A DNA stretch of 64,000 bases from Micromonospora polyrhachis (GTDB taxonomy: Bacteria > Actinomycetota > Actinomycetes > Mycobacteriales > Micromonosporaceae), in assembly GCF_014203835.1 (NCBI RefSeq), contig NZ_JACHJW010000001.1:3732501-3796500 (forward strand), read 5' to 3'. Shown here one piece after another: positions 25,493-35,200 of this stretch. Numbering within the stretch: the first letter of the stretch is position 1; every line of letters starts with the position of its first letter. Position numbers and translations under genes: made by a program. A model generated the notes under the pieces. It did no database searches and was not told the DNA's origin. It saw nothing but the letters and a program-made list of their open reading frames with translations.

Positions 25493-26418
25493 GTCAGGAC
25501 CACTGAGCGGGTGAGGTGCCGAGGGGCGTCCGGGTCCAGTCCCCGGCTGGTGGCGAGCGAGACGGCGAATCGCTGAGCCAGGATCAGGTCGGCCATCGGG
25601 TCGAGCGGGGTACGCCCGGCCGCCCAGCCGCCGATCATGGCGTGCCAACCGTGGGTACGACTGTGCACGAATGCGGCACCGGTGGCCATGATGTCCTCGG
25701 CCAGTCCGGGCGGGATCTCGCCGAACGCCCAGACCAACCGGCCGGGGCCGGCGACCGAGATCGGGCCGTGTCGATAGTCCATGGCGGGGTAGGCCTCGGA
25801 CCAGAAGGTGGCCGCCTCACGGCACTTGAGTGCGGCCTCGTACGCGAGCCCGACGGTCCAACCTCGTCCGAGGAAGGTGACCTGCTCGATGCGGGCCGGG
25901 TCGATCGGTAGCGGTGTGCGTACGGCCACCTCGGCGTCGGCGGCCAGTGCGCCGACGTTCTCGCCGAGGTGGGCGCGGAGCAGCGCGAGGGCACTGGTGG
26001 CGAAGCGGGTCTGCACCACGGAACGCTCGTCGGCGAAGGGCATCGCGACCGCCTCGGTGGCGAGGTGGGCGGCGGGCGAGTCGCCGTCCCCGACGATGGC
26101 GATGCTGGTGGTCCCCGTGGGCAGCGCGGTGAGCAGGTCGACCACCTCGGTGGTGGTGCCGGATCGGGTGATCGCCATGACCCGGTCGTAGCGCCGGCCC
26201 GTGGGGAACTCGGAGGCCTGGAAGGCGTCGGTCTCGCCCTGACCGGCCTGTTCGCGAAGTGCGGCACACGCCATGGCGATGAACCAGGAGGTGCCGCAGC
26301 CGACGACGGCTACGCGCTCGCCGGGCTGCGGTAGGGCGGCGGCCCGTTCGACCGCGAGGGCGGCGGCCTGCCGCCAGCAGTCGGGTTGGCTGGTGATCTC
26401 CGTGTCGACGTATGCCAT
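25489..26418 (-). CDS. SIS domain sugar-phosphate protein
   Basis: A 309-residue double-SIS protein. The first SIS domain has VVGCGTSWFIAMACAALRE (39-57) and the SxxT-type phosphate loop ITRSGTTTEV (about 83-92). The second has TFLGRGWTVGLAYEAALKCR (about 181-200) and ATFWSEAYPAMDYRHGPIS, closely resembling the isomerase half of GlmS and AgaS/NagB-II type deaminases. It probably handles glucosamine-6-phosphate formed by NagA, completing the catabolic route. It is the first gene of the operon, with TTGA coupling to the ROK kinase, and divergent from the DeoR regulator. Confidence 0.92.
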   Translation of the reverse strand: MAYVDTEITSQPDCWRQAAALAVERAAALPQPGERVAVVGCGTSWFIAMACAALREQAGQGETDAFQASEFPTGRRYDRVMAITRSGTTTEVVDLLTALPTGTTSIAIVGDGDSPAAHLATEAVAMPFADERSVVQTRFATSALALLRAHLGENVGALAADAEVAVRTPLPIDPARIEQVTFLGRGWTVGLAYEAALKCREAATFWSEAYPAMDYRHGPISVAGPGRLVWAFGEIPPGLAEDIMATGAAFVHSRTHGWHAMIGGWAAGRTPLDPMADLILAQRFAVSLATSRGLDPDAPRHLTRSVVLT

Positions 26419-26605
26419 GGGTGCTCCTCGCGGACGAGATGCTGCGCAATACGGTTCGGTTGGACCTTCTTTCGAGCGTCATTCTGCGCGAAACAAGTAG
26501 GTCGTGGCAACAGTGTGCAGGATCGAGCAGGAAGTCGGTTTGCGTGGGGTAGTTTTGCGCACTATCGTGCAGCAAACTCATCACCGTACGCGCATGGAGG
26601 CCGCG

Positions 26606-27391
26606 GTGGACCGGTACGCGAGGTGGAACGCGCTGCTCGAACTGCTGACCGAGAGCGGTCGGGTCAGCGTGGAGGACGCGGCTGCCCGGCTGGACGTCTC
26701 CCAGGCCACCATCCGGCGGGACTTCGACCAGCTCGCCCAGCAGCAGATGATCACGCGCACCCGGGGTGGTGCGGTCGCCAACGGCGTCTCGTACGACCTA
26801 CCGCTGCGCTACAAGACCGCCAAGCACTCCGCCGAGAAGCAGCGGATCGGGGCCGCCGCCGCCGCGCTGGTCTCCTCGGGGATGGTGGTCGGCCTCAACG
26901 GCGGCACCACCACCACCGAGGTCGCCCGGGCGTTGGCCATCCGGCCCGACCTGAACACCAGCGCCGACGGGGCACAGCTGACCGTGGTGACCAACGCGCT
27001 CAACATCGCCAACGAGCTGTTGGTCCGCTCCCGGATGAAGGTGGTGGTCGCCGGTGGGGTGGTCCGCCCCCAGTCGTTCGAGCTGGTCGGACCGCTCGGC
27101 GGGGCGCTGCTGCGGGAGGTGACTCTCGACGTGGCGCTGCTCGGGGTGGACGCCATCGACCCGCAGTTGGGGGCGGCGGCCCACCACGAGGGGGAGGCGT
27201 CGATGAACAACCTGATGGTGGCCCGGGCCAAGCGGGTCGTCATCATCGCCGACTCCTCCAAGCTGGGTGGCCACGCCTTTGCCCGGATCTGCCCGGTGGA
27301 CAAGGTGGAGACCTTGGTCACCGACTCCAACGCCGACCCAACCGTGGTGGCCGCCTTCCGGGACGCCGGGGTGCACGTCGTCTGCGCCTGA
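26606..27391 (+). CDS. DeoR/GlpR family regulator
   Basis: A 261-residue repressor. The GTG at 26606 is preferred because GGAGG lies 5 bases before it; ATG at 26594 is the alternative. The N-terminal helix-turn-helix, RVSVEDAAARLDVSQATIRR followed by DFDQLAQQQMITRTRGGAV, is the DeoR signature. The C-terminal DeoR sensor domain (about 75-235) includes VGLNGGTTTTEVARAL, VVAGGVVRPQSFELVG and VVIIADSSKLGG, the phosphosugar-binding pattern. It is divergent from the SIS-ROK-nagA operon, which it probably represses, with GlcN-6-P or GlcNAc-6-P as inducer. The intergenic region contains TTGCGCACTATCGTGC near 26554-26569. Confidence 0.93.
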   Translation: MDRYARWNALLELLTESGRVSVEDAAARLDVSQATIRRDFDQLAQQQMITRTRGGAVANGVSYDLPLRYKTAKHSAEKQRIGAAAAALVSSGMVVGLNGGTTTTEVARALAIRPDLNTSADGAQLTVVTNALNIANELLVRSRMKVVVAGGVVRPQSFELVGPLGGALLREVTLDVALLGVDAIDPQLGAAAHHEGEASMNNLMVARAKRVVIIADSSKLGGHAFARICPVDKVETLVTDSNADPTVVAAFRDAGVHVVCA

Positions 27392-27537
27392 CCAGCCGGC
27401 CGCTGCTGCGCCTGGGCCGGGGTGGGTGCTGCTGTGTCCGACCCAGCCGCCGCTGCTGCGCCTGGGCCGGGGTGGATGGCACTGTGCCCGACCCAGCCGC
27501 CGCTGCTGCGCTTGGACCGGGGTGGGTGGCGCTCCGG
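27390..27537 (+). repeat. three 50-bp tandem repeats starting at the DeoR stop codon
   Basis: Units start at 27390, 27440 and 27490, each beginning GACC(C)AGCC and containing CCGCTGCTGCGC and CCGGGGTGG. The first overlaps the last two bases of the TGA stop. The exact 50-bp period and high identity indicate recent amplification. No hairpin terminator is obvious. Confidence 0.9.
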
Positions 27538-27651
27538 TTATGAAGGTTTGGTGTGGATCGGCGCGTCGCCGTACCACTATTACGCATAGCGCAGTATCGT
27601 CTCTGGCGTCATACACGCCTGTGTCCATACGCATGAGCGGGGAGGCCAGCT

Positions 27652-28680
27652 TTGCCGGCGGTCTTGGAGATAGAAGGTCTACGTAAGACGTACAAGAGCA
27701 GACGTCGGGGTACCCGGCAGGCGCTTGACGGTTTCGACATGCGGGTCGAAGAGGGCCAGGTGCACGGCTTCCTCGGCCCCAACGGGTCGGGAAAGACGAC
27801 GACCCTGCGTACGCTGCTCGGGTTGATCAAGCCCAACGGCGGTCGGATGGCGATTCTCGGCCAGGAGGTGCCCGTCGCCCTGCCGGTGGTCGCCGGCCAG
27901 GTCGGCGCGATCGTGGAGAGCCCACAGTTCTTCCCGAACTTCACGGCGCAGGACACCCTCTCGCTGCTGGCCGGTGCCGGCGAGGTGCCCCAGCAGCGGG
28001 TCACCGAGGTGCTGGAACTCGTCGGTCTGCGCGACCGGGCCAAGGATCGGGTCAAGACGTACTCGCTGGGCATGAAGCAACGGCTCGCCGTGGCGTCGGC
28101 CCTGTTGAAGAACCCGAAGCTGCTGATCCTCGACGAGCCGGCCAACGGACTCGACCCGGGCGGCATCCGGGAGATGCGGGCGTTGATGCGTAACCTCGCC
28201 GAGTCGGGAATGACCGTGGTGCTCTCCAGCCACATCCTCGGCGAGGTACAGCTGATCTGCGACTCGGTCACCATCATCTCGTTGGGCCGCCGGGTCGCGG
28301 CCGGTCCCGTGGCCGAGGTGCTCGCCCAGCACTCCGGCGGTGGCCTACGGGTACGCCTGGAGGCGGTCACCGACCTGCCGGCGGCCGCCGACGCGCTCAC
28401 CCGGGCCGGCGGGCAGGTGACCACCCAGGACGACCACCTGATGGTTCGGGGCATCGACAAGCCGGCCCTGGTCACCCGTACGCTCGCCGGCCACGACCTC
28501 TACATCAGCGAGCTGGCACCGGTCACGGTGGACCTGGAGAGCGTCTTCCTGGAGTTGACCGCCACCGCCCCGGTGCCCGGTCAGCACCGCCAGGTCGACC
28601 AGTCCGCTGTGGTCGGCCAGCCAGGGGCTGGTGCCCCGTCCGACCCGTCCGCACCAGGCCAGGGAGGTTGGGGAGTATGA
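27652..28680 (+). CDS. ABC transporter ATP-binding protein
   Basis: A 342-residue ABC-2 type exporter ATPase from a TTG start preceded by GGGGAGG. Walker A GPNGSGKTTT lies at about 43-52, the Q-loop near VESPQFF, the signature YSLGMKQR (about 140-147), Walker B LLILDEPANGLDPGG (about 160-174) and the switch His SSHILGE (about 196). After the NBD (about 225) is an accessory domain and a Gln/Pro/Gly-rich tail. It is coupled by ATGA to a membrane permease. Such pairs export drugs, peptides or lipids; the substrate here is unknown. Confidence 0.94.
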   Translation: MPAVLEIEGLRKTYKSRRRGTRQALDGFDMRVEEGQVHGFLGPNGSGKTTTLRTLLGLIKPNGGRMAILGQEVPVALPVVAGQVGAIVESPQFFPNFTAQDTLSLLAGAGEVPQQRVTEVLELVGLRDRAKDRVKTYSLGMKQRLAVASALLKNPKLLILDEPANGLDPGGIREMRALMRNLAESGMTVVLSSHILGEVQLICDSVTIISLGRRVAAGPVAEVLAQHSGGGLRVRLEAVTDLPAAADALTRAGGQVTTQDDHLMVRGIDKPALVTRTLAGHDLYISELAPVTVDLESVFLELTATAPVPGQHRQVDQSAVVGQPGAGAPSDPSAPGQGGWGV

Positions 28681-29690
28681 GCCTCTACGTCACCGAACTA
28701 CGTCGGCTCTTCAAGCGCCGGGTGACCCGGGTCATGCTGGCCCTGCTCGTCCTCGGCCTCGCCGGGATCACGGTCTCCTTCTCGGTCGCCAGTCACAAGC
28801 TCGATCCAGCCAAGATCGCCACTGCCGAGGCGCGCGCCGAGCAGGAGTTCCAGCAGCAGCTGGTATACCACGAAAAGTCCGTGGCGGAGTGTGAGGCGGC
28901 CAAGGCCCGGGGGGAGAACGTCGACGACCGGTACGGCCCGGACTGTGGCAAGGAGTACCCGCCGCTGCGGGAGCACTTCCAGGCCGAGTGGTACCTGCCG
29001 TTCCAGTTCGAGTTCCGTAGCGGCTTCGGCATCTTCATCTCGGTCTTCTGCGGCATCCTGGCGCTCTTCGCCTTCATCGTCGGGGCCTCCTACGTGGGGG
29101 CCGAGTGGAACACCGGCGGAATGATGAACCTCCTGCTCTGGCGGCCGAAGCGGCTGTCGGTGCTCCTCACCAAGCTGGGTGCCCTGCTCAGTAGCGTGCT
29201 TGCGATCGGCGTGGTGCTCGGCGCCCTCTGGACGACCGCGTTCTGGCTCATCGGGAAGTACGACGGCATCACCGGCAAGATGACCCAGGGCGTGTGGGAG
29301 TCGTTCGCGATCAGCGGGGTGCGCGGGCTCGGCCTGGTCCTGGCGGTCGGGGCGATCGCCTTCGGACTCGCCTCGCTGGGTCGACACACGGCGATGGCGC
29401 TCGGGGTCGCGGTCGGCGTCGGTGTGGTCAGTGAGATCGGCCTGAGGATCGCGTTGCAGATCGCCGGGGTCCGGTTCGGCGACCGGTATGTCCTGTCGAC
29501 CTATGCGATGGCCTGGTTCGAGAAGAAGTTCACGCTCTACGACTACCGCGCGTGCGACTACTCGATGGGCGGGTGTAATCCGGCCGAGTTCCTGATCACC
29601 TGGCAGGATTCCGCCCTGGTCTTCGGGGTCGGTACGGCGGTGGTGCTGGCAGCGGCCATCTGGGCGATGCGCCGACGGGACATCACCTGA
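28677..29690 (+). CDS. ABC-2 type permease
   Basis: A 337-residue membrane protein overlapping the ATPase stop (ATGA). It has about six transmembrane helices: one at 18-38, then a large extracellular loop of about 80 residues with four Cys (AECEAAK, PDCGKEY and others), then helices at about 125-145, 170-195, 210-235, 245-265 and a C-terminal one. GAEWNTGGMMNLLLWRPKR is the EAA-like coupling motif of ABC-2 permeases. A second extracellular loop near the end holds RACDYSMGGCNPAE. The Cys pairs suggest disulfide-stabilised loops. It is the export partner of the preceding ATPase. Confidence 0.9.
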   Translation: MSLYVTELRRLFKRRVTRVMLALLVLGLAGITVSFSVASHKLDPAKIATAEARAEQEFQQQLVYHEKSVAECEAAKARGENVDDRYGPDCGKEYPPLREHFQAEWYLPFQFEFRSGFGIFISVFCGILALFAFIVGASYVGAEWNTGGMMNLLLWRPKRLSVLLTKLGALLSSVLAIGVVLGALWTTAFWLIGKYDGITGKMTQGVWESFAISGVRGLGLVLAVGAIAFGLASLGRHTAMALGVAVGVGVVSEIGLRIALQIAGVRFGDRYVLSTYAMAWFEKKFTLYDYRACDYSMGGCNPAEFLITWQDSALVFGVGTAVVLAAAIWAMRRRDIT

Positions 29691-29723
29691 GCGGTTAGGG
29701 CATTACCTGCGGCGGGGGGTCGC

Positions 29724-29762
29724 GACGGGCGGGGTGGAGCAGACTGCTCCACCCCGCCCGTC
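29724..29762 (+). terminator. perfect 19-bp inverted repeat
   Basis: GACGGGCGGGGTGGAGCAG (29724-29742) and its exact complement (29744-29762) surround one base. It lies 34 bp after the ABC permease stop. No U-tract follows. Confidence 0.8.
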
Positions 29763-29906
29763 CAGTTGGTCCGCAGGGCGGTCCCAGGCGGAGAGATGTT
29801 TCCGACAGTTCTGCCCGGCAACCGTCCGATGCGCTCCTGAGCTGGTGCCGCTAGGCTGGTGGAGCCCGCTGGCACGTTCGTGCTTATCGATGTTTTGGGG
29901 AGCGCC

Positions 29907-30308
29907 ATGAAGCCCGTCGTTGACGCTACGGCGGTCGACGGTCCTCCGGTGGTGCCGGCACCGCGCAGCGAGGCGCTACCGGTCGCCGACGAGGTTCCGG
30001 CCCTCGCCGACGAAGAAGATCTGTCCGCCCCGGCCGACGTCGAAGTCGCCCCCGGCGCGGCGTCACTATCCGGTGCCACTGCCCTGACCGAGCGGGAACG
30101 GGAGATCCTCGCGTTCGAGCGGCGCTGGTGGAAGCACGCTGGGGCCAAGGAGCAGGCGATCCGCGACGCGTTCGACCTTTCGGCCACCCGTTACTACCAG
30201 TTGCTCAACGGCCTGCTGGACAATCCGGCCGCGCTTGCCGCCGAGCCGATGCTGGTCGCCCGGCTGCGGAGGCTGCGCGCGTCTCGTACCCGCAACCGTC
30301 GGCGCTGA
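29907..30308 (+). CDS. DUF3263 protein
   Basis: A 133-residue protein. The C-terminal DUF3263 domain is clear (ALTEREREILAFERRWWKHA then GAKEQAIRDAFDLSATRYYQ, about 60-100), a helix-turn-helix-like module found across actinobacteria. The N-terminal 55 residues are acidic and low-complexity, rich in Ala/Pro/Asp, probably disordered. The C-terminus is very basic (RLRRLRASRTRNRRR). The ATG at 29907 follows GGGGAG by 6 bases; a longer frame to 29859 lacks such a site. It is predicted to bind DNA; the targets are unknown. Confidence 0.85.
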   Translation: MKPVVDATAVDGPPVVPAPRSEALPVADEVPALADEEDLSAPADVEVAPGAASLSGATALTEREREILAFERRWWKHAGAKEQAIRDAFDLSATRYYQLLNGLLDNPAALAAEPMLVARLRRLRASRTRNRRR

Positions 30309-30324
30309 GCCGGGCGAGCCCAGG

Positions 30325-30537
30325 CTATTTTTCGTACGTGCGCAGGCCGTTGCCGAGCGCGAACAGGGTGGGTGCCCACTCGCCGACGAAGATGCCCCAT
30401 CGGTCGGCGCGTTCCACCTCACCATTCTGGTGCTGTCGGCACACCGCCCAGCTCAGGAACGAGATGCCGATGCTGACCACGCCTGCCATGTAGCAGTGGT
30501 CGGATGTCAGGCCCATGTCGTGCAGCTTCTTCAACAT
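30325..30537 (-). CDS. small conserved membrane-associated protein
   Basis: A 70-residue protein, ATG 30537. A single hydrophobic stretch (YMAGVVSIGISFLSWAVC, about 16-33) follows an N-terminal amphipathic start (MLKKLHDMGLTSDHC), and the polar part has RADRWGIFVGEWAPTLFALG, which may form a second re-entrant helix. No known domain is recognised. It is convergent with the DUF3263 gene, 16 bp between stops, and divergent from a membrane protein gene. Its small size and clean composition support a real gene. Confidence 0.7.
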   Translation of the reverse strand: MLKKLHDMGLTSDHCYMAGVVSIGISFLSWAVCRQHQNGEVERADRWGIFVGEWAPTLFALGNGLRTYEK

Positions 30538-30648
30538 CGTGCGATCCCCCTGTCGCCAGCCTGCCCGTACACCTGACGCTAACCCTTGGTGACGGGTCCC
30601 GTACGTGAGTTCGCCGAGTGTGTGCGCGGCGGCTGCCCCATCTTGCTG

Positions 30649-30678
30649 TTGACAAGATCTGCTTCTCCGGGGAATCTT
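30649..30678 (+). promoter_or_regulatory. putative sigma70-type promoter
   Basis: TTGACA (30649-30654) and AATCTT (30673-30678) are separated by 18 bp, about 65 bp upstream of the membrane protein ATG at 30743. A perfect -35 in GC-rich DNA is notable. The -10 match is moderate. Confidence 0.35.
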
Positions 30679-30742
30679 GACGATGACAAGACCCTCTTGG
30701 TGTGTCGCCGTCACCGTCCCGCTCTCTTGGAAGGCAACCGAG

Positions 30743-31150
30743 ATGTCCCCCGAAACCCGTGTCACTGTGGCCATCCTGCTGATCACCGTCTGCACGATCG
30801 CCTTTGGCGGACTGTCATTACTTATGCAGATCGTTCGGCGGATCCCGGGCTACCTGGACAATCCCGCTCGCCGCGCGCTCTGGACGGCCGGGCACGCCCA
30901 CGCCGGCGTGCTGGTGCTCTTTGCCCTGGCCACACTGCCCTTCGTGGACCAGGCCGGCTACTCCGACGGGCTGCGTACGCTGATCCGCGTACTCCTGGTG
31001 GCCGCCCCGATCCTGATGCCGCTCGGCTTCTTCCTGTCGATCGTCCGGCCCACCGCCACCCGGCCCAACAAGCTGATCTGGCTCACCGGGGCCGGTGGCC
31101 TCTGCCTCGTCGTCGCCACGTTGCTGCTCGGCGTGGGCCTCCTGGTCTGA
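30743..31150 (+). CDS. four-helix membrane protein
   Basis: A 135-residue protein, ATG 30743 with GGAAGG upstream. Four transmembrane segments are visible: about 7-29 (VAILLITVCTIAFGGLSLLM), 52-72 (HAHAGVLVLFALATLPF), 82-103 (LIRVLLVAAPILMPLGFFL) and 114-133. The motif GHAHAGVL resembles that of uncharacterised bacterial membrane proteins in which His residues lie near the membrane face. No transporter or enzyme signature is certain. A longer frame from 30677 is unlikely because it would include the promoter. Confidence 0.8.
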   Translation: MSPETRVTVAILLITVCTIAFGGLSLLMQIVRRIPGYLDNPARRALWTAGHAHAGVLVLFALATLPFVDQAGYSDGLRTLIRVLLVAAPILMPLGFFLSIVRPTATRPNKLIWLTGAGGLCLVVATLLLGVGLLV

Positions 31151-31233
31151 GTCGGCGCTGGCCGACCGCACCGGGTGTGCGATCGGCCAGCGCCGGTCGG
31201 GGAGGGGCGAAAATCATGCCTTCTGGTCGGCGG

Positions 31234-31389
31234 TCAGCGCCTTCGTGGTGGCGGCGGGCCGAGGAGACGGGTGGTGTCGATCCGCTCGACGCGCGTGCGG
31301 GTGCCGAGGCGGAGCGAGCCCCACCGGTTGCGCAGTGCCAGGCGGAATCTGGTCGGACGGTGGACGACGTAGTCGGGGTTGAGGGTCAT
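31234..31389 (-). CDS. small basic hypothetical protein
   Basis: A 51-residue frame from ATG 31389 (MTLNPDYVVHRPTRFRLALR then NRWGSLRLGTRTRVERIDTT). It is strongly basic with a plausible beta-strand pattern and ends PPPPRRR. An AGGGA lies upstream. It precedes the end of the WYL regulator gene on the same strand. The short length and Arg-rich tail leave doubt, but the composition is more protein-like than the opposite frames. Confidence 0.4.
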   Translation of the reverse strand: MTLNPDYVVHRPTRFRLALRNRWGSLRLGTRTRVERIDTTRLLGPPPPRRR

Positions 31390-31488
31390 GTCGCAGCGTC
31401 CCTTCGTCCGGGGCGGATGCGGCGGGTCGCTACCGCTGGCCGGGTCGCGCCGAGCCGCGTCCTGCGTCACCTCCATCGTCGCGAGGAA

Positions 31489-32214
31489 TCAGGACAACCC
31501 CATGTCCGCGTTTCCGAAGCAGTCGAGACTGGTCCGAGCCGATCCGGAGTGCCGCAGGATGAACGGTCGGGCCGGGGCGACCTCGGCGGTCGGAACGGCC
31601 TGGCGGATCCGGTCCAGGCGGAACTCCCGTACGCCGGCCCGCAGCCGACACCAGCCGACCAGGTACCACTGGTTGTCGGAGCCCAGCAGCCCCAACGGCT
31701 CCACGTCCCGCCGCGACGGGGCACCCCGCTGGTCCACGTAGTCGAGCACCAGCACTGCGCGTCGGTGCAACGCCTGCTCGGCGACGGCCAGAATCCGCCG
31801 ATGTGGACCGGGGGACGGGCTCGGAGTGGCGGTGAGTTGGATCCGAGCCGCGACCTCCCGGACCGCCTCGACGTCGTAACCGGGCAGCACGGTGATCAGT
31901 TTGTGCAGGGTCGAGCGGGCGGCGTCGAGGAACGGGGTGCCGGCGAGCGCGTGCAGCGCCACCGCCATGGCAATCGCCTCCCGGGGAGTGAAGTTGATCG
32001 GGGGCAGGGTGTGTCGCTTGTCGAGGACGTAGCCGCCGTACCGGCCCGGTTCCGCGTAGATCGGCACACCCGTCTGCTGTAACGCGTCGATGTCTCGTCG
32101 GATGGTGCGCTCACCGACCGTGAAGCGCTCCGCCAGCCAACGTGCGCTGCGGGGACGTGGTGCCACCGCACGCAGCTCCTCCACAAGGCCATAAAGCCGA
32201 TCAGTTCGGTTCAC
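31489..32214 (-). CDS. YafY-type HTH/WYL-domain regulator
   Basis: A 241-residue regulator. The N-terminal winged helix (MNRTDRLYGLVEELRA, then RSARWLAERFTVGERTIRRD and IDALQQTGVPIYAE) is the HTH_11/DeoR-like module. The WYL domain spans about 140-225 with LVLDYVDQRGAPSRRDVEPL and GSDNQWYLVGWCRLR, carrying the W-Y-L-type core WYLVGW. WYL domains bind nucleic acids or nucleotides and act as sensors. The gene lies just after the SARP gene's end on the same strand (10 bp gap), so a shared transcript is possible. Confidence 0.93.
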   Translation of the reverse strand: MNRTDRLYGLVEELRAVAPRPRSARWLAERFTVGERTIRRDIDALQQTGVPIYAEPGRYGGYVLDKRHTLPPINFTPREAIAMAVALHALAGTPFLDAARSTLHKLITVLPGYDVEAVREVAARIQLTATPSPSPGPHRRILAVAEQALHRRAVLVLDYVDQRGAPSRRDVEPLGLLGSDNQWYLVGWCRLRAGVREFRLDRIRQAVPTAEVAPARPFILRHSGSARTSLDCFGNADMGLS

Positions 32215-32223
32215 AATGGAACA

Positions 32224-35200
32224 TTAGTCGCGAGGTATGACATTTTCGGTCTCGCTTCGGCCGTCCCCGACGAGCACCGGCAGCCGACCCGACTGTGCTG
32301 CCGCAGCCAGTCGCAACACCAGCGAGGATAGGACCAGCGCGCGACTGTCCCGGCCCGCGACCAGCCGGGTGGCCTGCTGGCGGGCGGTGTCGGCGGACAC
32401 CGGGTCGCCGAGCGTCCCGTACGCGTGGGCGAGCACCGCCAGGGTCGTGGCCTGCGCCGACCGGGAACCCATCGTCCGGAACGTGCGCAGACAGCGCCGC
32501 AGCGTCGCGACGGCCTCGTCGACCTGCCCGTCGCCGATCCGGCTTGCCGCGAGGTCCCGCTCCAGCCCGGTTGCCCCGATCCGGTCACCCAACTCGACGG
32601 CGATACCGTGGCCCTCGGCGAGCAGTCGTACCGCCTCCTCCCGACGATCGAGACCGGCGGCGGCCAGCGCGAGATGGTGCAACGCCGGGATGAGTACGTA
32701 GCGTTCGCCGCTGGCCCGCAGCAGGCGTACCGCCCGGTCCGCCGTCGTGTACGCCTCGGGCAACTGCCCGATGAGCAACCGGGTCAGGGCGAGTGCGTTC
32801 AGGCAGCGGGCCACCACCACAGGGGCGACGTCGAGTTGCACGGCGCGACCGGTGGCGGCCTGATCGATCACCAGCGCCTCGCTGAGCCGGCCCAGCTTTC
32901 GCAGGGCGGCAGAGAGCCCCGGGGCGGTCAGGATCGCAGCGAGCGGATCGCCCTCGGCCTCGAAGAGCTCGATCGCGCGTCGGGCCATCCGTACCGCCTC
33001 GTCGGCCCCGTCCTGGTAGTTGCTCCGCAACACCGCCTGATCGGCGAGTACGCAGGCCAGACCGTGCCGGTCGGCAAGCTGCTCGAACGCGCTCCGGCTG
33101 GCGGCGAGGCTGCCGTCGGCGGCGGTCACGTCCCCCGCGACGAGGCTGAGCACCCCGGCAACCAGATCCATCCGGGCCGTTTCCCGATCATTGCCGGTGC
33201 GCGCCGCGACCCGCCGGGTCACCCGCTGCACGCTGCGCAGGTCGGCCCAGTGACCGCCGATCCACAGGTACGGGGCCAGCTGCTCGGTCAACTGGAGAAC
33301 GGCCCGGTCGGCTCCCTCGGTCTCGGCGGTGGCGACGACGGCCACCAGATACGCCCGTTCGGTGTCGAGCCAACCAAGCGGGTCGCCGGCCGGCTGCTCG
33401 GTCGTCTCGGCAGGCAGCGGTGCGCCGGTCGACTGCCGGGCCGTGTCCGCAGACAGTGGTGGGTCGGGCGGCGACTTGGTGGGGCGGGACCAGGTCAACG
33501 TACGCGGGAGTCGGGCGGCGGCCGTTCCGATCAGGAAGACGGTCGTGGCCAGCAGCCGCTCCAGCGCCGCGGTCCGGCCCACGTCGCTGTTCCGGCCAAG
33601 TTTGCCTGTCCGGCCAACGTCCAGCGCGTTGGCCCGACCAACCATGCCTGTCCGGCCAACGTCCAGCGCGTTGGCCCGACCAACGTCGTCCGTATCGTCG
33701 GCGTCGACCGTACCGGCCAGCTCGGCGCTGTAGACCCGGAGCAGGTCGTGCAGGCGGTATCGGGTCCCGCCGCCGTCAAGGTGGACCGGTTCCAGGAGGC
33801 TGGCCTCGACCAACTCGTCGAGGACCCGGTCCGCATCCGGTCGACCGAGCAGCGCCGCCACCGCCCAGCCGGCGAAACTGACCGGCCCGAGCAGGTGCAG
33901 CAGCCCGAACGCCTTCCGGGTCGGGCCGGTGAGTGCCTGCACGCTCAGCGCGAGGCTGGCGCGTACCTGCTGGTCGCTGACGGCCAACTCGGTGAGCCGG
34001 CGGTGCTGGTCGTCGAGCCGGTCGGCGAGGGTGGCGACGCTGGACATCCGGGTGGCCAGCCGGGTGCCGGCGATGCGCAGCGCGAGGGGCAGGTTTCCGC
34101 AGGCGGTGGCGATCCGAGCCGCCTGCCCGGGTTCCCCGGCGACCTGCTCCGGCCCGGCGACCTGGCGGAGTAACTGGTGGGCTTCGTCGTCGGTCAACGG
34201 CCCCAGTTGCAGGTGCGCGGCGTCGGTGAGCCCGGAGAGCCGGCTGCGGCTGGTCACCAGCACCGCGCTGCCGGGGGTGCCGGGCAGCAGGGCCCGGACC
34301 TGGGCCGGGTCGGCGGCGTCGTCCAGCACGACCAACACCCGGCGGTCGGCGAGCCGGGCACGGTAGGCGTTGGTCAGGGCCGGGAGGCTCTGGGGTACGG
34401 CCGCTGCCGGCACGCCGAGCGAGTGGAGCAGGTCGGTCAGCACCGCCGATGGATCGCGGCGGGCGGTGGCCCCGGTGAGCTGGGCGAAGATCTGCCCGTC
34501 CGGGAAGCTGGTCCGGAGCTGGTGGGCGACCCGGACGACCAGGGCACTCTTGCCGATGCCGGGCGGCCCCGAGATGGCCAACAGCGGTACGGCGTTCGCC
34601 CGGGGTGTCACCAGCCGGACCACCTGCTCGACCACCTCGGTACGTCCGACGAACCCTGCCACCGGTGGCGGAAGCTGGCACACCGGGAACACCGACTGGG
34701 GCCGGTGTGCCGGGCGACCGGACTGGATGGCGAATGTCACGTCCTCGCCGCGCAGGATCGCCTGGTGCAGTCGACGCAACTCCGGGCCGGGCTCGATACC
34801 CAACTCCGTGATCATCACGTTGCGGACGCTCTGGTAGGCCGCCAGGGCGTTGGCCCGCCGGCCGGCCAGGCAGAGCGCCACCATCAACTGCCCGTGCAAC
34901 CGTTCCCGGAGCGGATGCTCCACGACCAGTCCGTGCAGCTCCGCCAGCAGCTCGCTGCGGTCGCCGCTGTCGGCCAGGGTGAGTTCGGCGTCCACACAGT
35001 CCTCGATCGCGCCGAGCCGTTCGGCCGAGAGCTGGGCGAACTGTGGGTCGAGCGGGTCGATGGAGAGGTCGGCGAGCGGCTCGCCGCGCCACAGGGCGAG
35101 ACCCCGCCGGAACCGGACGATGGCCGCCGCCGGATCGTCCTCGGCCAGCGCCGCCCGGCCGGCGGCGAGTTCCTGCTGGAAGATCAGCAGGTCCAGGTCG

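Noticed and set aside
27390-27537. Possible CRISPR array (50-bp repeats)
   Set aside because: Units are contiguous with no unique spacers and there are no cas genes; it is a simple tandem repeat. The same applies to 40550 and 53351.
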